From Cyclobacteriaceae bacterium (lineage in GTDB: Bacteria; Bacteroidota; Bacteroidia; Cytophagales; Cyclobacteriaceae): DNA of 20,377 nucleotides. The notes under the pieces were generated by a model that was not told the origin of the DNA, did not search any database, and worked only from the letters and a program-made list of their open reading frames with translations. The DNA lies in contig JALOMY010000011.1 in NCBI GenBank assembly GCA_025455225.1, positions 1 to 20,377 on the forward strand, written 5' to 3'. Positions 8,444-15,829 of the stretch are shown here, in pieces. Numbering within the stretch: position 1 is the first letter of the stretch; each line of letters starts with the position of its first letter. Both the position numbers and the translations under genes were made by a program.

Positions 8444-9661
8444 TCAGAATTGTGCGACCAGCCACGCCACAAGAATTCCTGCATAATTGGCGAGTCCGAA
8501 TCCAAGAAGTGATAAGGCAATTCCTGCCGGCAATAATTCCTTGTTTTTGATTGAAGATGCCATCTGAGCTACAAAAGGAGGTCCCATAATGGTGGCGGTA
8601 CTGCTGAGCATAAAACTGTCGGTATCCGCCCGGATGATTCTGGAAAGCAGAAGATGAACCGTAATGATACAGACTATAACACAGATATTGAAGATTAAGT
8701 AATTACCCCCGATAGTAGCTAATTGACTGAAATCGGTTAGGTAGCCGGCCGAAAGTCCGAATATCAATAATAAGTACTGTGCATAGGGAAACACTCCGTG
8801 CAGGGTTCGTAAGAATTGATTGAATGAAAGCAAAATTCCCAGCGTAGTTAACGTCAGCATTAATAAAGCCTGGTTAAGTTCACCGCGTGCATCCGGAACA
8901 AGAAAAGCCGGAACCAGGGAAACGGCAATGCTCAGAATGGCGACTACAGTTGCAATGAGCAGGGGGCCAATTGCTGCCCACGATATTTTTTTTGGGGGAA
9001 AGGGAAAATGTTGGGCATCATCTGTTTCGGCCTCAAGAACAACCGGATTCACCCTGGATTGGAATGCCGGTAATATCAATCCAATGAGAGTTTTACCAAA
9101 TCCCATCAGGAGAAAGAAGTACAAGCCAGAACAAATCGTATCGGTTGCATTCAGAATGAGGAAAATGTGCTCGTCTGCGTGAAGGGCTTTGCTGATGGCC
9201 ACCATATTAGGTGTTCCGCCAATGTAAACGCCAGCCATCATTCCTGAGATTATCGGAACATCATCAAAGCTGTTTTTGAACAGAAAGCCCATCAGAAGCG
9301 TGATGGCAACAGTTGAGAAAACTCCGAGAAAGAATACCAGCGTAATCTTGCCAGTATACTTTACCCAATCGGTAACATTATTGACCATCAGCAATAATGG
9401 AATGGCAATTAAGACAGAGATAAAAGCAGTAACCTGGGCACCTTGCACTGACAGACTGTTGATCTTTTCCATCATGATCTCATCCGTCCAGCTGTATAAC
9501 CAGATGGCTTTACTGTTGCCGAGGACCATACCGATTCCATAACAAATAACAATATCACTGAGCAGCCGATTGACTTTATATTTTTGACTCAGCCGGATCA
9601 GGTAAGCCGGTAGAAAAACAAAGACAAAAATCTGGGAAGCAATAACAACCGCGTTAATCAT
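8444..9661 (-). CDS. DUF819 (YjcL-like) polytopic membrane protein
   Basis: This 405-residue protein is almost entirely hydrophobic, with roughly ten to eleven membrane segments and short loops. The N-terminus runs straight into a helix (NAVVIASQIFVFVFLPAYL). Family features of DUF819/YjcL are visible: GMMAGVYIGGTPNMVAISKAL (about 145-165) after helix 4, NATDTICSGLYF, and near the C-terminus LSSTATIMGPPFVAQMASSI followed by GIALSLLGFGLANYAG. The two-fold repeat of G/T/P-rich broken-helix motifs suggests a transporter fold, but no substrate is established for the family. It is encoded opposite to both flanking genes. A candidate -33/-7 promoter lies in the upstream spacer it shares with the FadL-type gene. 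Confidence 0.82.
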   Translation of the reverse strand: MINAVVIASQIFVFVFLPAYLIRLSQKYKVNRLLSDIVICYGIGMVLGNSKAIWLYSWTDEIMMEKINSLSVQGAQVTAFISVLIAIPLLLMVNNVTDWVKYTGKITLVFFLGVFSTVAITLLMGFLFKNSFDDVPIISGMMAGVYIGGTPNMVAISKALHADEHIFLILNATDTICSGLYFFLLMGFGKTLIGLILPAFQSRVNPVVLEAETDDAQHFPFPPKKISWAAIGPLLIATVVAILSIAVSLVPAFLVPDARGELNQALLMLTLTTLGILLSFNQFLRTLHGVFPYAQYLLLIFGLSAGYLTDFSQLATIGGNYLIFNICVIVCIITVHLLLSRIIRADTDSFMLSSTATIMGPPFVAQMASSIKNKELLPAGIALSLLGFGLANYAGILVAWLVAQF

Positions 9662-9689
9662 ACTTTGAGTTACACTAGTTTTGTTGGCT

Positions 9690-9723
9690 TAAACCTAAAT
9701 CAACAATTAAAACCTGGGTCAAA
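9690..9723 (-). promoter_or_regulatory. Candidate Bacteroidota-type promoter for the DUF819 gene
   Basis: On the minus strand, TTTG (9723-9720) is followed after 22 bases by TAGGTTTA (9697-9690). That is one mismatch from the TAnnTTTG -7 consensus, with a permitted spacing. Transcription would start about 20-25 bases before the ATG at 9661. This is a sequence match only. Confidence 0.4.
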
Positions 9724-9791
9724 TCCAGAATAAGTATATGCAATTTTTGGCATAATAATTTACGTATTAATCGGTAACGGATAGTTGTGTC

Positions 9792-9807
9792 TGTAACTTT
9801 AGTCACA
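9792..9807. promoter_or_regulatory. Crp/Fnr-like operator candidate
   Basis: TGTAA-CTTTAG-TCACA matches the TGTGA-N6-TCACA dyad with one base off. It lies in the divergent spacer between the DUF819 and FadL-type genes, 113 bp before the start of the latter. A second, related site occurs at 17560-17573. No Crp/Fnr gene is in the window. Confidence 0.35.
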
Positions 9808-9920
9808 CAGAACAGATGATAATTCTCATCCAATCGATGTGATGGGCTTCATCGACCCGAACACATACCTATGCTACCTAGCATTCATAATTTCTATCCA
9901 ACTAATTAACCATTAACTTT

Positions 9921-11273
9921 ATGAAAGCTCGAATTACAGCATTATCGTTGATAATGCTTCTATCGTTATGGTCATTTGCACAAACCGGTCATATAATGCA
10001 GGGAGTAGGTGCCGTTAATATGTCCATGGGTGGAGCAGGCACGGCTCAACCAACGGATATCAACGGTCCTCTATTATGGAATCCGGCAGCTATTTCATCG
10101 TTTAACAAAACGGTTCTTTCAGTAAATGCAGGAGCCTTTTTCTCGTCACCGGAATTATCTTCTTCATTACCGGCCGATATTCTGTTTCAGGGTTCTCCAG
10201 CATTAAGCGGAACAACCCAGGATGCACGCGGAACTTCCATCATGCCGGCCATATCCATGGTTTTCGGTAAGGAAAACAGCAAACATACATTTGGTTTTTC
10301 GGCATTCGGGGTAAGCGGCTTTGGTGTAACTTTTCCTGAAGAAGCCAATAATCCATTGAGCCCTGATTTTGATCCATCGCAACCATCAAATCCAATCAAT
10401 TATCCTCAGCAGGCAGGTGGCTTTGGACGTCTCGAATCGGATTATATGCTTATGCAAATCAGCGTAGCGTATGCGTATGCCATTTCTGAAAAGGTATCCT
10501 TGGGTATTCAACCCAATTTTAATTATTCGGCATTAAAGCTTTATCCGAATCCTACTTCATCTCCCAATCCTGAAAAAGGTTATCCTTTGGCCGACCGTAC
10601 CTCGGCTTTAGGATATGGAGCACAAATTGGATTGTTCTTTGATTCTAAAACCGGGTTCAAACTTGGTTTATCCTACAAGACCCCGCAGTACTTTGATAGC
10701 TTTGAATTTTCCAATGAATACCTGGATGGCACCGAAGGCCCTTCCAATTCATTTACTATGAATTTCCCAGGCATCCTTTCGTTAGGTACCGGATATTCGA
10801 CAGACAAAGTTGATCTTGCACTGGATGTGCGCCAAGTATTTTACGAAAACACAGAAGGATTTTCTGAAAAGGGATGGACTGAGACTGGTTCCGTAAGCGG
10901 ATTTGGCTGGAAAGACATGACTGTAGTTTCATTTGGTGTTCAGTATAAGGGATTTGATAAACTACCAGTACGCTTAGGTTATACTTACAGTACCAATCCG
11001 ATAGATCCTCAGTTAGCTTTCTTCTCAACACCGGCAACTGCCATTATCAAAAATGCCGTTCAGGTTGGACTGGGTTACGAGTTTTCAGATCGGTTTACTT
11101 TGAATGGAGTTTATCACTATGGAACTAGCTCAGGATCTACCGAAGGTAAGTTGATGAATCCGCAGTTAGTTCAGGCCTTTCCGCCTTATGGTGAGATACC
11201 GGGTTCAACTGTTTCCTATACTATGACGACCTCGATGGTCATGTTTGGAATCAATTATACAATAAGTAAGTAG
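9921..11273 (+). CDS. FadL/OmpP1/TodX-family outer-membrane transport protein
   Basis: This 450-residue beta-barrel has a signal peptide ending SFA-QTG (cleavage about 20/21). The N-terminal segment just after cleavage is diagnostic: GAVNMSMGGAGTAQPTD followed by NGPLLWNPAAIS (about 30-60), the hatch region of FadL-like channels with the conserved NPA. Alternating strands such as HTFGFSAFGVSGFGV, KVSLGIQPNFNYSALKL and GFKLGLSYKTPQYF follow, and the chain ends in a terminal strand MVMFGINYTISK. FadL proteins let hydrophobic compounds (long-chain fatty acids, aromatics) diffuse across the outer membrane. The ligand here is not known. The gene has a long 5' spacer carrying a Crp/Fnr-like box, and TTAACTTT sits directly before the ATG. 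It is followed by a strong hairpin. Confidence 0.9.
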   Translation: MKARITALSLIMLLSLWSFAQTGHIMQGVGAVNMSMGGAGTAQPTDINGPLLWNPAAISSFNKTVLSVNAGAFFSSPELSSSLPADILFQGSPALSGTTQDARGTSIMPAISMVFGKENSKHTFGFSAFGVSGFGVTFPEEANNPLSPDFDPSQPSNPINYPQQAGGFGRLESDYMLMQISVAYAYAISEKVSLGIQPNFNYSALKLYPNPTSSPNPEKGYPLADRTSALGYGAQIGLFFDSKTGFKLGLSYKTPQYFDSFEFSNEYLDGTEGPSNSFTMNFPGILSLGTGYSTDKVDLALDVRQVFYENTEGFSEKGWTETGSVSGFGWKDMTVVSFGVQYKGFDKLPVRLGYTYSTNPIDPQLAFFSTPATAIIKNAVQVGLGYEFSDRFTLNGVYHYGTSSGSTEGKLMNPQLVQAFPPYGEIPGSTVSYTMTTSMVMFGINYTISK

Positions 11274-11305
11274 TAAACTGGATAAGTAGTTGATTTTATT
11301 AAATC

Positions 11306-11352
11306 ATCCCTGATGGATCACGTTAAAGATCTTAAAGTAATCCATCAGGGAT
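11306..11352. terminator. Hairpin terminator between convergent genes
   Basis: ATCCCTGATGGAT (11306-11318) and ATCCATCAGGGAT (11340-11352) are perfect 13-bp arms around a 21-base AT-rich loop. A TTGTTATTTATT tail follows on the plus strand and an AT-rich tail on the minus strand. It sits between the FadL-type gene and the convergent oxidoreductase gene and could serve both. The long loop is unusual for an intrinsic terminator. Confidence 0.65.
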
Positions 11353-11375
11353 TTGTTATTTATTCGATCCGACCA

Positions 11376-13634
11376 TCATGTCAATTTAATCGGAAATTCC
11401 CGAATCCGTTTTCCAGTAGCCGCGTAAATCGCATTGGCTAAGGCAGGTGCAACCGGAGGAACCGGTGGTTCACCTATTCCTGTAGGTTTCTCATCGCTGT
11501 CTACCAGATGAACGTGAATGGAACCAGGTGCATCCGTCATACGAGCCACCAGGTATTTATCAAAATTGGTCTGTTCACTTTGACCGTTCTTAAATGTGAT
11601 ATTTCCTTTAAGGGCTCCGCTCAGTGCAAAAACAAATCCGCCTTCAAATTGATTGATAACAGCATTTCGGTTAACAACCTGGCCGCAATCAACTGCATAA
11701 TGTGCTTCAGGAATGGTCAGCTTTCCTTCTTCATCAATTGCGACATGCACCACACAGGCGACATAGGAAATAAAACTCTTATGAGCACAAATGCCCATGC
11801 CATGTCCTTTTGGTAAGGATTTTCCCCAGCCTGATTTTTCAGCTGCGAGTTCAATAACGTTGCGCAGGCGTGCCGTGCTCCATGGAAATTTATCAAGGGG
11901 TTCACCGTAATTTTCAAAGCCCTCCATGTATTCATTGAATGGAATCAGGCGGTCGGGCCCTAACAGTTCAAGCAGATTTTGAACCGGATCTGCTTTTCTA
12001 TACGCAGCAATTTCATCCAGCATACTGCCAATGGCAAATGCATGTTGAATGTTACTTACCGATCGTAACCACCCAATGCGGGTACGTGAAGGTGATTCAA
12101 TAGCTTCGCAAGAAATATTAGGTATGGCATAAGGAAAATCAACCATGCCCAATTGAAGTTCTCCACCACTGGGTGTTATCTCGTTCGAGTTGGTGGTGCC
12201 ACCGATCGGGGGGAAAGCGCTACGATGAATCCAGCCTGTTACTTTCTTCTGATTGTCAAAAGCAACTTCTATACGTTGTACACTGCAGGCGTGGAAAAAA
12301 TCATGAGTCAGATCATCTTCACGGGTCCATACAACTTTTACAGGGATTCCTTCCATCTCTTTGGCAACAAGAGCAGCTTCAACGGCAAAGTCAGGTTTTG
12401 ATTTTCTTCCAAAAGCACCACCGAGTAACGTTACATTAACGGTTACATTTTTTGCATCCAGGCCCAATGCACTTGCCACGCTGTCGCGAATCCATTGCGG
12501 TGATTGAACCGGAGCCCATACTTCGCATTTGCCATCTTTAAATAAAGCACTGGCGTTGGGTGGTTCCATGGGGGCATGTGATAAATGCTGTGTAACATAC
12601 ACTGCATCCAGTACTTTTGCAGCACTTCGAATCGCCTGGTCAGCTGAACCGTTTGCCCGTTTAACGATGCCTTTGCTTTTTACTTTTTCTTTCAGTTGGT
12701 TGATGTAGTCATCGGAATTGTAATTTCCATTTACACCATAATCCCATTCTACTTTAAGTTTTGTACGGGCCTGAATGGCCGACCAGGTATTGTCGGCAAC
12801 AACTACAATTCCACCTTGAGGTTTATCAAACCCGGCCGGAAATCCGGAAGCCGGCATTTCAAAAATTTTAGTTACTCCGGCAACTTGTTTGGCCTCCTCA
12901 TCGGAGAAACTCTTTACCTTTCCACCGGCTACCGGGCAACGCATAATAACTGCATATTTTAATCCGGGTTTTACAACATCCAATCCATAGATTGCAGTTC
13001 CTTTTACAATATCAGGCACATCGTAAAGTCCGATTGCTTTACCGATGTACTTCCATTCGTCTTTTGGTTTTAGTGTAATTTCTTCTTCTTTAGGTAGGGT
13101 TAGCTCGGTAGCAATTGCGGCCAATTCACCAAAGCCCAGTTTTTTTCCGGAAGCATGAACAACCTCGTGGTTAAGGGCTTTACATTCTTTCACATCCACT
13201 CCCCATTTACGGGCAGCAGCCTGTTCCAGCATCAGGCGGGCAGTAGCGCCAGCTTTACGCATGGGTTCGAAAAACATGCGTACCGAAAATGATCCATCTG
13301 TATTCTGGTTGCCGTATTTAGCTTCATCACCCTCAGCCTGAACAATGGTTACCCGGCTCCAGTCCGCCTCCAGTTCATCGGCAATAATCATGGGTAAACT
13401 GGTGCGGATACCGGTTCCCATTTCCTGCCGGTGAGCTACGATGACCACACTTCCATCACCATTAATGGTTAAATATACATTTGGTGAAAAGGATGCATTG
13501 CTTTCACCGGGTGAACACGCCCATTGTAACCCAAGCGCAATTCCGGTTGTGGTAAGACCAGTAGCTTTAAGAAAGGTTCTGCGGTCGATCTTTTTCAGGA
13601 TGCCGGAGGTTGATTCAACGGATGAAGGTTTCAT
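11376..13634 (-). CDS. Molybdopterin-binding subunit of a xanthine dehydrogenase/isoquinoline 1-oxidoreductase-type enzyme
   Basis: This 752-residue protein has a twin-arginine leader (DRRTFLKATGLTTTGIALGL, Arg 18-19), so it is exported folded. It is the large molybdenum-cofactor subunit of the IorB-like branch of the xanthine oxidase family. Features in order: IIADELEADWSRVTIVQ and the Q-loop region NTDGSFSVRMFFEPMRKAG; the aldehyde oxidase a/b hammerhead domain (about 200-300); HAPMEPPNASA; the cofactor loop LGGAFGRKSKPDFAVEAA; TRIGWLRSVSNIQHAF; and the C-terminal GIGEPPVPPVAPALANAI with the base-like Glu. Such enzymes hydroxylate N-heterocycles or aldehydes, passing electrons to a small [2Fe-2S] subunit and often a cytochrome. 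No such subunit gene is adjacent: both neighbours run on the other strand. Its length is normal for the family. The substrate cannot be predicted. Confidence 0.9.
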   Translation of the reverse strand: MKPSSVESTSGILKKIDRRTFLKATGLTTTGIALGLQWACSPGESNASFSPNVYLTINGDGSVVIVAHRQEMGTGIRTSLPMIIADELEADWSRVTIVQAEGDEAKYGNQNTDGSFSVRMFFEPMRKAGATARLMLEQAAARKWGVDVKECKALNHEVVHASGKKLGFGELAAIATELTLPKEEEITLKPKDEWKYIGKAIGLYDVPDIVKGTAIYGLDVVKPGLKYAVIMRCPVAGGKVKSFSDEEAKQVAGVTKIFEMPASGFPAGFDKPQGGIVVVADNTWSAIQARTKLKVEWDYGVNGNYNSDDYINQLKEKVKSKGIVKRANGSADQAIRSAAKVLDAVYVTQHLSHAPMEPPNASALFKDGKCEVWAPVQSPQWIRDSVASALGLDAKNVTVNVTLLGGAFGRKSKPDFAVEAALVAKEMEGIPVKVVWTREDDLTHDFFHACSVQRIEVAFDNQKKVTGWIHRSAFPPIGGTTNSNEITPSGGELQLGMVDFPYAIPNISCEAIESPSRTRIGWLRSVSNIQHAFAIGSMLDEIAAYRKADPVQNLLELLGPDRLIPFNEYMEGFENYGEPLDKFPWSTARLRNVIELAAEKSGWGKSLPKGHGMGICAHKSFISYVACVVHVAIDEEGKLTIPEAHYAVDCGQVVNRNAVINQFEGGFVFALSGALKGNITFKNGQSEQTNFDKYLVARMTDAPGSIHVHLVDSDEKPTGIGEPPVPPVAPALANAIYAATGKRIREFPIKLT

Positions 13635-13657
13635 GTGGATGGATTAACTGCATTAAT

Positions 13658-13707
13658 TTAATCAAAGTTTTTACTCCCTGACAGGAAAGGAGATAAGAAT
13701 TGATTAA
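13658..13707. repeat. Spaced inverted repeat in a divergent promoter region
   Basis: TTAATCAA (13658-13665) and TTGATTAA (13700-13707) are perfect inverted copies, centre to centre 42 bp apart (close to four helical turns). They lie in the spacer between the divergent oxidoreductase and isomerase genes. They could be paired operator half-sites, or chance in AT-rich DNA. Confidence 0.35.
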
Positions 13708-13833
13708 GAAGATTTTTTTCTGTTGTCAAACCCGGTTTCTACCACTTACGGATTCCTTTTAGTGCAGATGGAGTTGTCGTGTTGTTTTTCAGATTCAATA
13801 TGTATATTCAGGCTTTACCAACCTCAAACACTT

Positions 13834-14826
13834 ATGGGATACGAAAACAATCGAAGAATCTTTTTACGTAATCTTGGGCTTGCCGCAGTAGGGACAACAT
13901 TGGTTCCTTCTATTTTATCTGCTTGTGGAAAGAAAGCTGCGGAAACAACTGCCGAACCTGAAATCACTACTGCGACCGGAGAAATGTTTTTCAAAATTTC
14001 ATTGGCCGAATGGTCGCTGCATAAGGCCTTATTTGCCAATGAAATGACCAACATGGATTTCCCTGCAAAAGCAAAGAATGATTTTGGAATCGATGGTATT
14101 GAATATGTAAATCAGTTTTTCATGGATAAAGCCCAGGATAAAACCTACCTGGGAGAACTTAAACAACGCTGCAGCGATCTTGGCGTTACCAGTTTATTGA
14201 TAATGTGTGATGGTGAAGGGTTTTTAGGTGATCTGAATGCAGCCGAACGTAACAAGGCAGTTGATAATCATAAAAAGTGGGTTGAGGCTGCTCAATTTTT
14301 GGGGTGTCATTCTATCCGTGTGAATGCCTTCGGAAGAGGAACTGCGGAAGAAGTTGCTGCGGCCGCTACCGATGGATTGAGAAACCTCTCGAAGTTTGCT
14401 AAAGACTTTGGGATTAATGTAATCGTTGAAAATCATGGTGGCCATTCGTCCGATGGTAAGTGGCTTACTTCGGTTATTGCTGCAACGGAAATGGATAATT
14501 GTGGTATTTTACCTGACTTTGGAAATTTCTGTATTAAACGCTCAGATGGATCTGAATGGGGTGGCGAGTGTATTGAAGAATACGACCGTTACCTGGGTGT
14601 TGAAGAATTTATGCCCTTTGCAAAGGGCGTAAGTGCCAAGAGCTATGACTTTGATGAGAATGGAAACTGCATCGAAACCGATTACGACAAAATGCTTCGC
14701 ATCGTCAAGGCATCAGGCTATACCGGTTATATCGGTATTGAATACGAAGGCAGTAAACTTTCTGAACCCGATGGTATCAAGGCTACCAAAGCCTTGATGG
14801 AGCGGGTTGGCCGTTCATTAGTCTGA
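13834..14826 (+). CDS. Tat lipoprotein of the sugar phosphate isomerase/epimerase (AP endonuclease 2-like TIM barrel) family
   Basis: I start at ATG 13834, giving 330 residues, because this places a complete export signal at the N-terminus. The signal has NRRIFLRNLGLAAVG with a twin-arginine-like start, and a lipobox LSAC with the lipidated Cys at 31. A longer frame from 13723 would bury the signal. The mature protein is a xylose-isomerase-like TIM barrel: FKISLAEWSLHKALF, FGIDGIEYVNQFF, LLIMCDGEGFLGD, VNAFGRG, INVIVENHGG (metal-ligand Glu), GILPDFGNF (metal-ligand Asp), and YIGIEYEG near the end (second Glu). The family isomerises or epimerises keto sugars and related polyols. The position usually occupied by a His ligand reads KGVSAKSYDFD here, so metal coordination may differ. 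It is probably anchored at the periplasmic face of a membrane. It is divergent from the molybdenum oxidoreductase and followed by a terminator. Confidence 0.85.
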   Translation: MGYENNRRIFLRNLGLAAVGTTLVPSILSACGKKAAETTAEPEITTATGEMFFKISLAEWSLHKALFANEMTNMDFPAKAKNDFGIDGIEYVNQFFMDKAQDKTYLGELKQRCSDLGVTSLLIMCDGEGFLGDLNAAERNKAVDNHKKWVEAAQFLGCHSIRVNAFGRGTAEEVAAAATDGLRNLSKFAKDFGINVIVENHGGHSSDGKWLTSVIAATEMDNCGILPDFGNFCIKRSDGSEWGGECIEEYDRYLGVEEFMPFAKGVSAKSYDFDENGNCIETDYDKMLRIVKASGYTGYIGIEYEGSKLSEPDGIKATKALMERVGRSLV

Positions 14827-14855
14827 ACGATCGGAACAGTAATTACTATAAGTTG

Positions 14856-14890
14856 AAATAACGGCTGAAACTATCAGCCGTTATTTTTTT
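14856..14890 (+). terminator. Intrinsic terminator after the TIM-barrel lipoprotein gene
   Basis: A 13-bp perfect stem (14856-14868 with 14874-14886; core ACGGCTGA/TCAGCCGT) with a 5-base loop is followed by a T-run to 14890. It lies 30 bp after the stop codon and is a textbook rho-independent terminator. The gene converging from the right may also use it. Confidence 0.85.
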
Positions 14891-14946
14891 GAATCGGATT
14901 TTAAAAGTAAACCGATCATTAACTGGACTTATCGAATAAGTGAAAA

Positions 14947-15825
14947 TTAAATCTCCCGGAGAAGCGGCCTTGTTAAACAAGTTGGTCCACCGCCACCTTT
15001 AATGCTGATTTCATTTCCGGTGTAGGTATGCACCTGGCACCCGGCTTCTTCCAGTCGCTTCTGTGTCAGGGGATTTCCTGAAACCATGAGACAATTACGT
15101 GGAGACAAGGCAAGTACGTTACATCCCATTGAATCCCATTCTGATTCGGGAACTTCAACAAATGAAATACCCCGATCCAACAAATACTGACGAAAAGAGA
15201 TGGGCATAAGGGGAGAATAAACAACGGCCAGATCCTTATCAACCGGACTAAATACAGACATCAGGTGAAAGACATCGGAGGGACCTTTGTAATGGGGCAT
15301 GTCGGCCACAATAATACTGATGCCGTGAGGTTCGAGTAATTCTTTTAATTGCCGGATGCCATCCGCATTGGTACGGTATGTATGTCCAACGGCAAGTGTC
15401 TTATCATCCAGCCAGGCTACATCACCACCCTCAACAGTTCCGGGTGGTTGAATAATACCGAGTATAGGTATCTGTTCTGTCAGGAAGGCGTGCATGGAAG
15501 CAGCGGGTTCAGGCTTTCGTGCAACTTTGCCCATATTACATAGTATCATTCCATAATCAGTTGCAAGGGATGCATCCCGGCAATAAATGGAATCGAGTGT
15601 AACGGAATGATCTTCGGGGAAATATTTCAATTCAACTCCTTCTGCCTGCAACAGTACTTCAAACTTTTGGTATTCTTCTTCAGCAAGGATAAGATCAGGC
15701 CTGGAGAGATAATTCAAGTCCTTCCATTCAGAAGATAATTTTTGATCGCTGATGAAAGCTTCGTTGGGTCGTTTAATGAATACCGTTTTAAGCTTTCCAT
15801 ATTCCGAATGATGAGTAAGTTTCAT
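14947..15825 (-). CDS. Arginine deiminase / dimethylarginine dimethylaminohydrolase (DDAH)-type hydrolase
   Basis: This 292-residue cytosolic enzyme belongs to the guanidino-group-modifying (pentein) superfamily. The active-site set is visible: CRDASL with Arg83/Asp84, VEGGDV with Glu132 and Asp135, DVFHLMS with catalytic His187, and GGGGPTCLTRPLL with nucleophile Cys283 close to the C-terminus. The size is near DDAH (about 255-290) and far shorter than classical ArcA arginine deiminases (about 400). The expected reaction is conversion of arginine or N-methylated arginines to citrulline, releasing ammonia or a methylamine. A choice between these is not possible from sequence alone. Its ATG lies 4 bp after the stop of an AdiC-like permease, so the two are almost certainly co-transcribed and the permease probably supplies the substrate. 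Confidence 0.87.
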   Translation of the reverse strand: MKLTHHSEYGKLKTVFIKRPNEAFISDQKLSSEWKDLNYLSRPDLILAEEEYQKFEVLLQAEGVELKYFPEDHSVTLDSIYCRDASLATDYGMILCNMGKVARKPEPAASMHAFLTEQIPILGIIQPPGTVEGGDVAWLDDKTLAVGHTYRTNADGIRQLKELLEPHGISIIVADMPHYKGPSDVFHLMSVFSPVDKDLAVVYSPLMPISFRQYLLDRGISFVEVPESEWDSMGCNVLALSPRNCLMVSGNPLTQKRLEEAGCQVHTYTGNEISIKGGGGPTCLTRPLLREI

Positions 15826-15829
15826 AATT

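Noticed and set aside
9834..9855. TCGATG/CATCGA stem in the FadL leader as a riboswitch or regulatory hairpin
   Set aside because: Only 6-bp arms around a 10-base loop, with no known riboswitch core or conserved expression platform around it.
12153..12439. Two overlapping plus-strand frames inside the molybdenum oxidoreductase gene
   Set aside because: Both overlap conserved coding sequence of the minus-strand gene and encode no recognisable protein.
13723..13833. 37-residue N-terminal extension of the TIM-barrel lipoprotein
   Set aside because: It would place the Tat/lipobox signal internally; the ATG at 13834 gives a proper exported lipoprotein.
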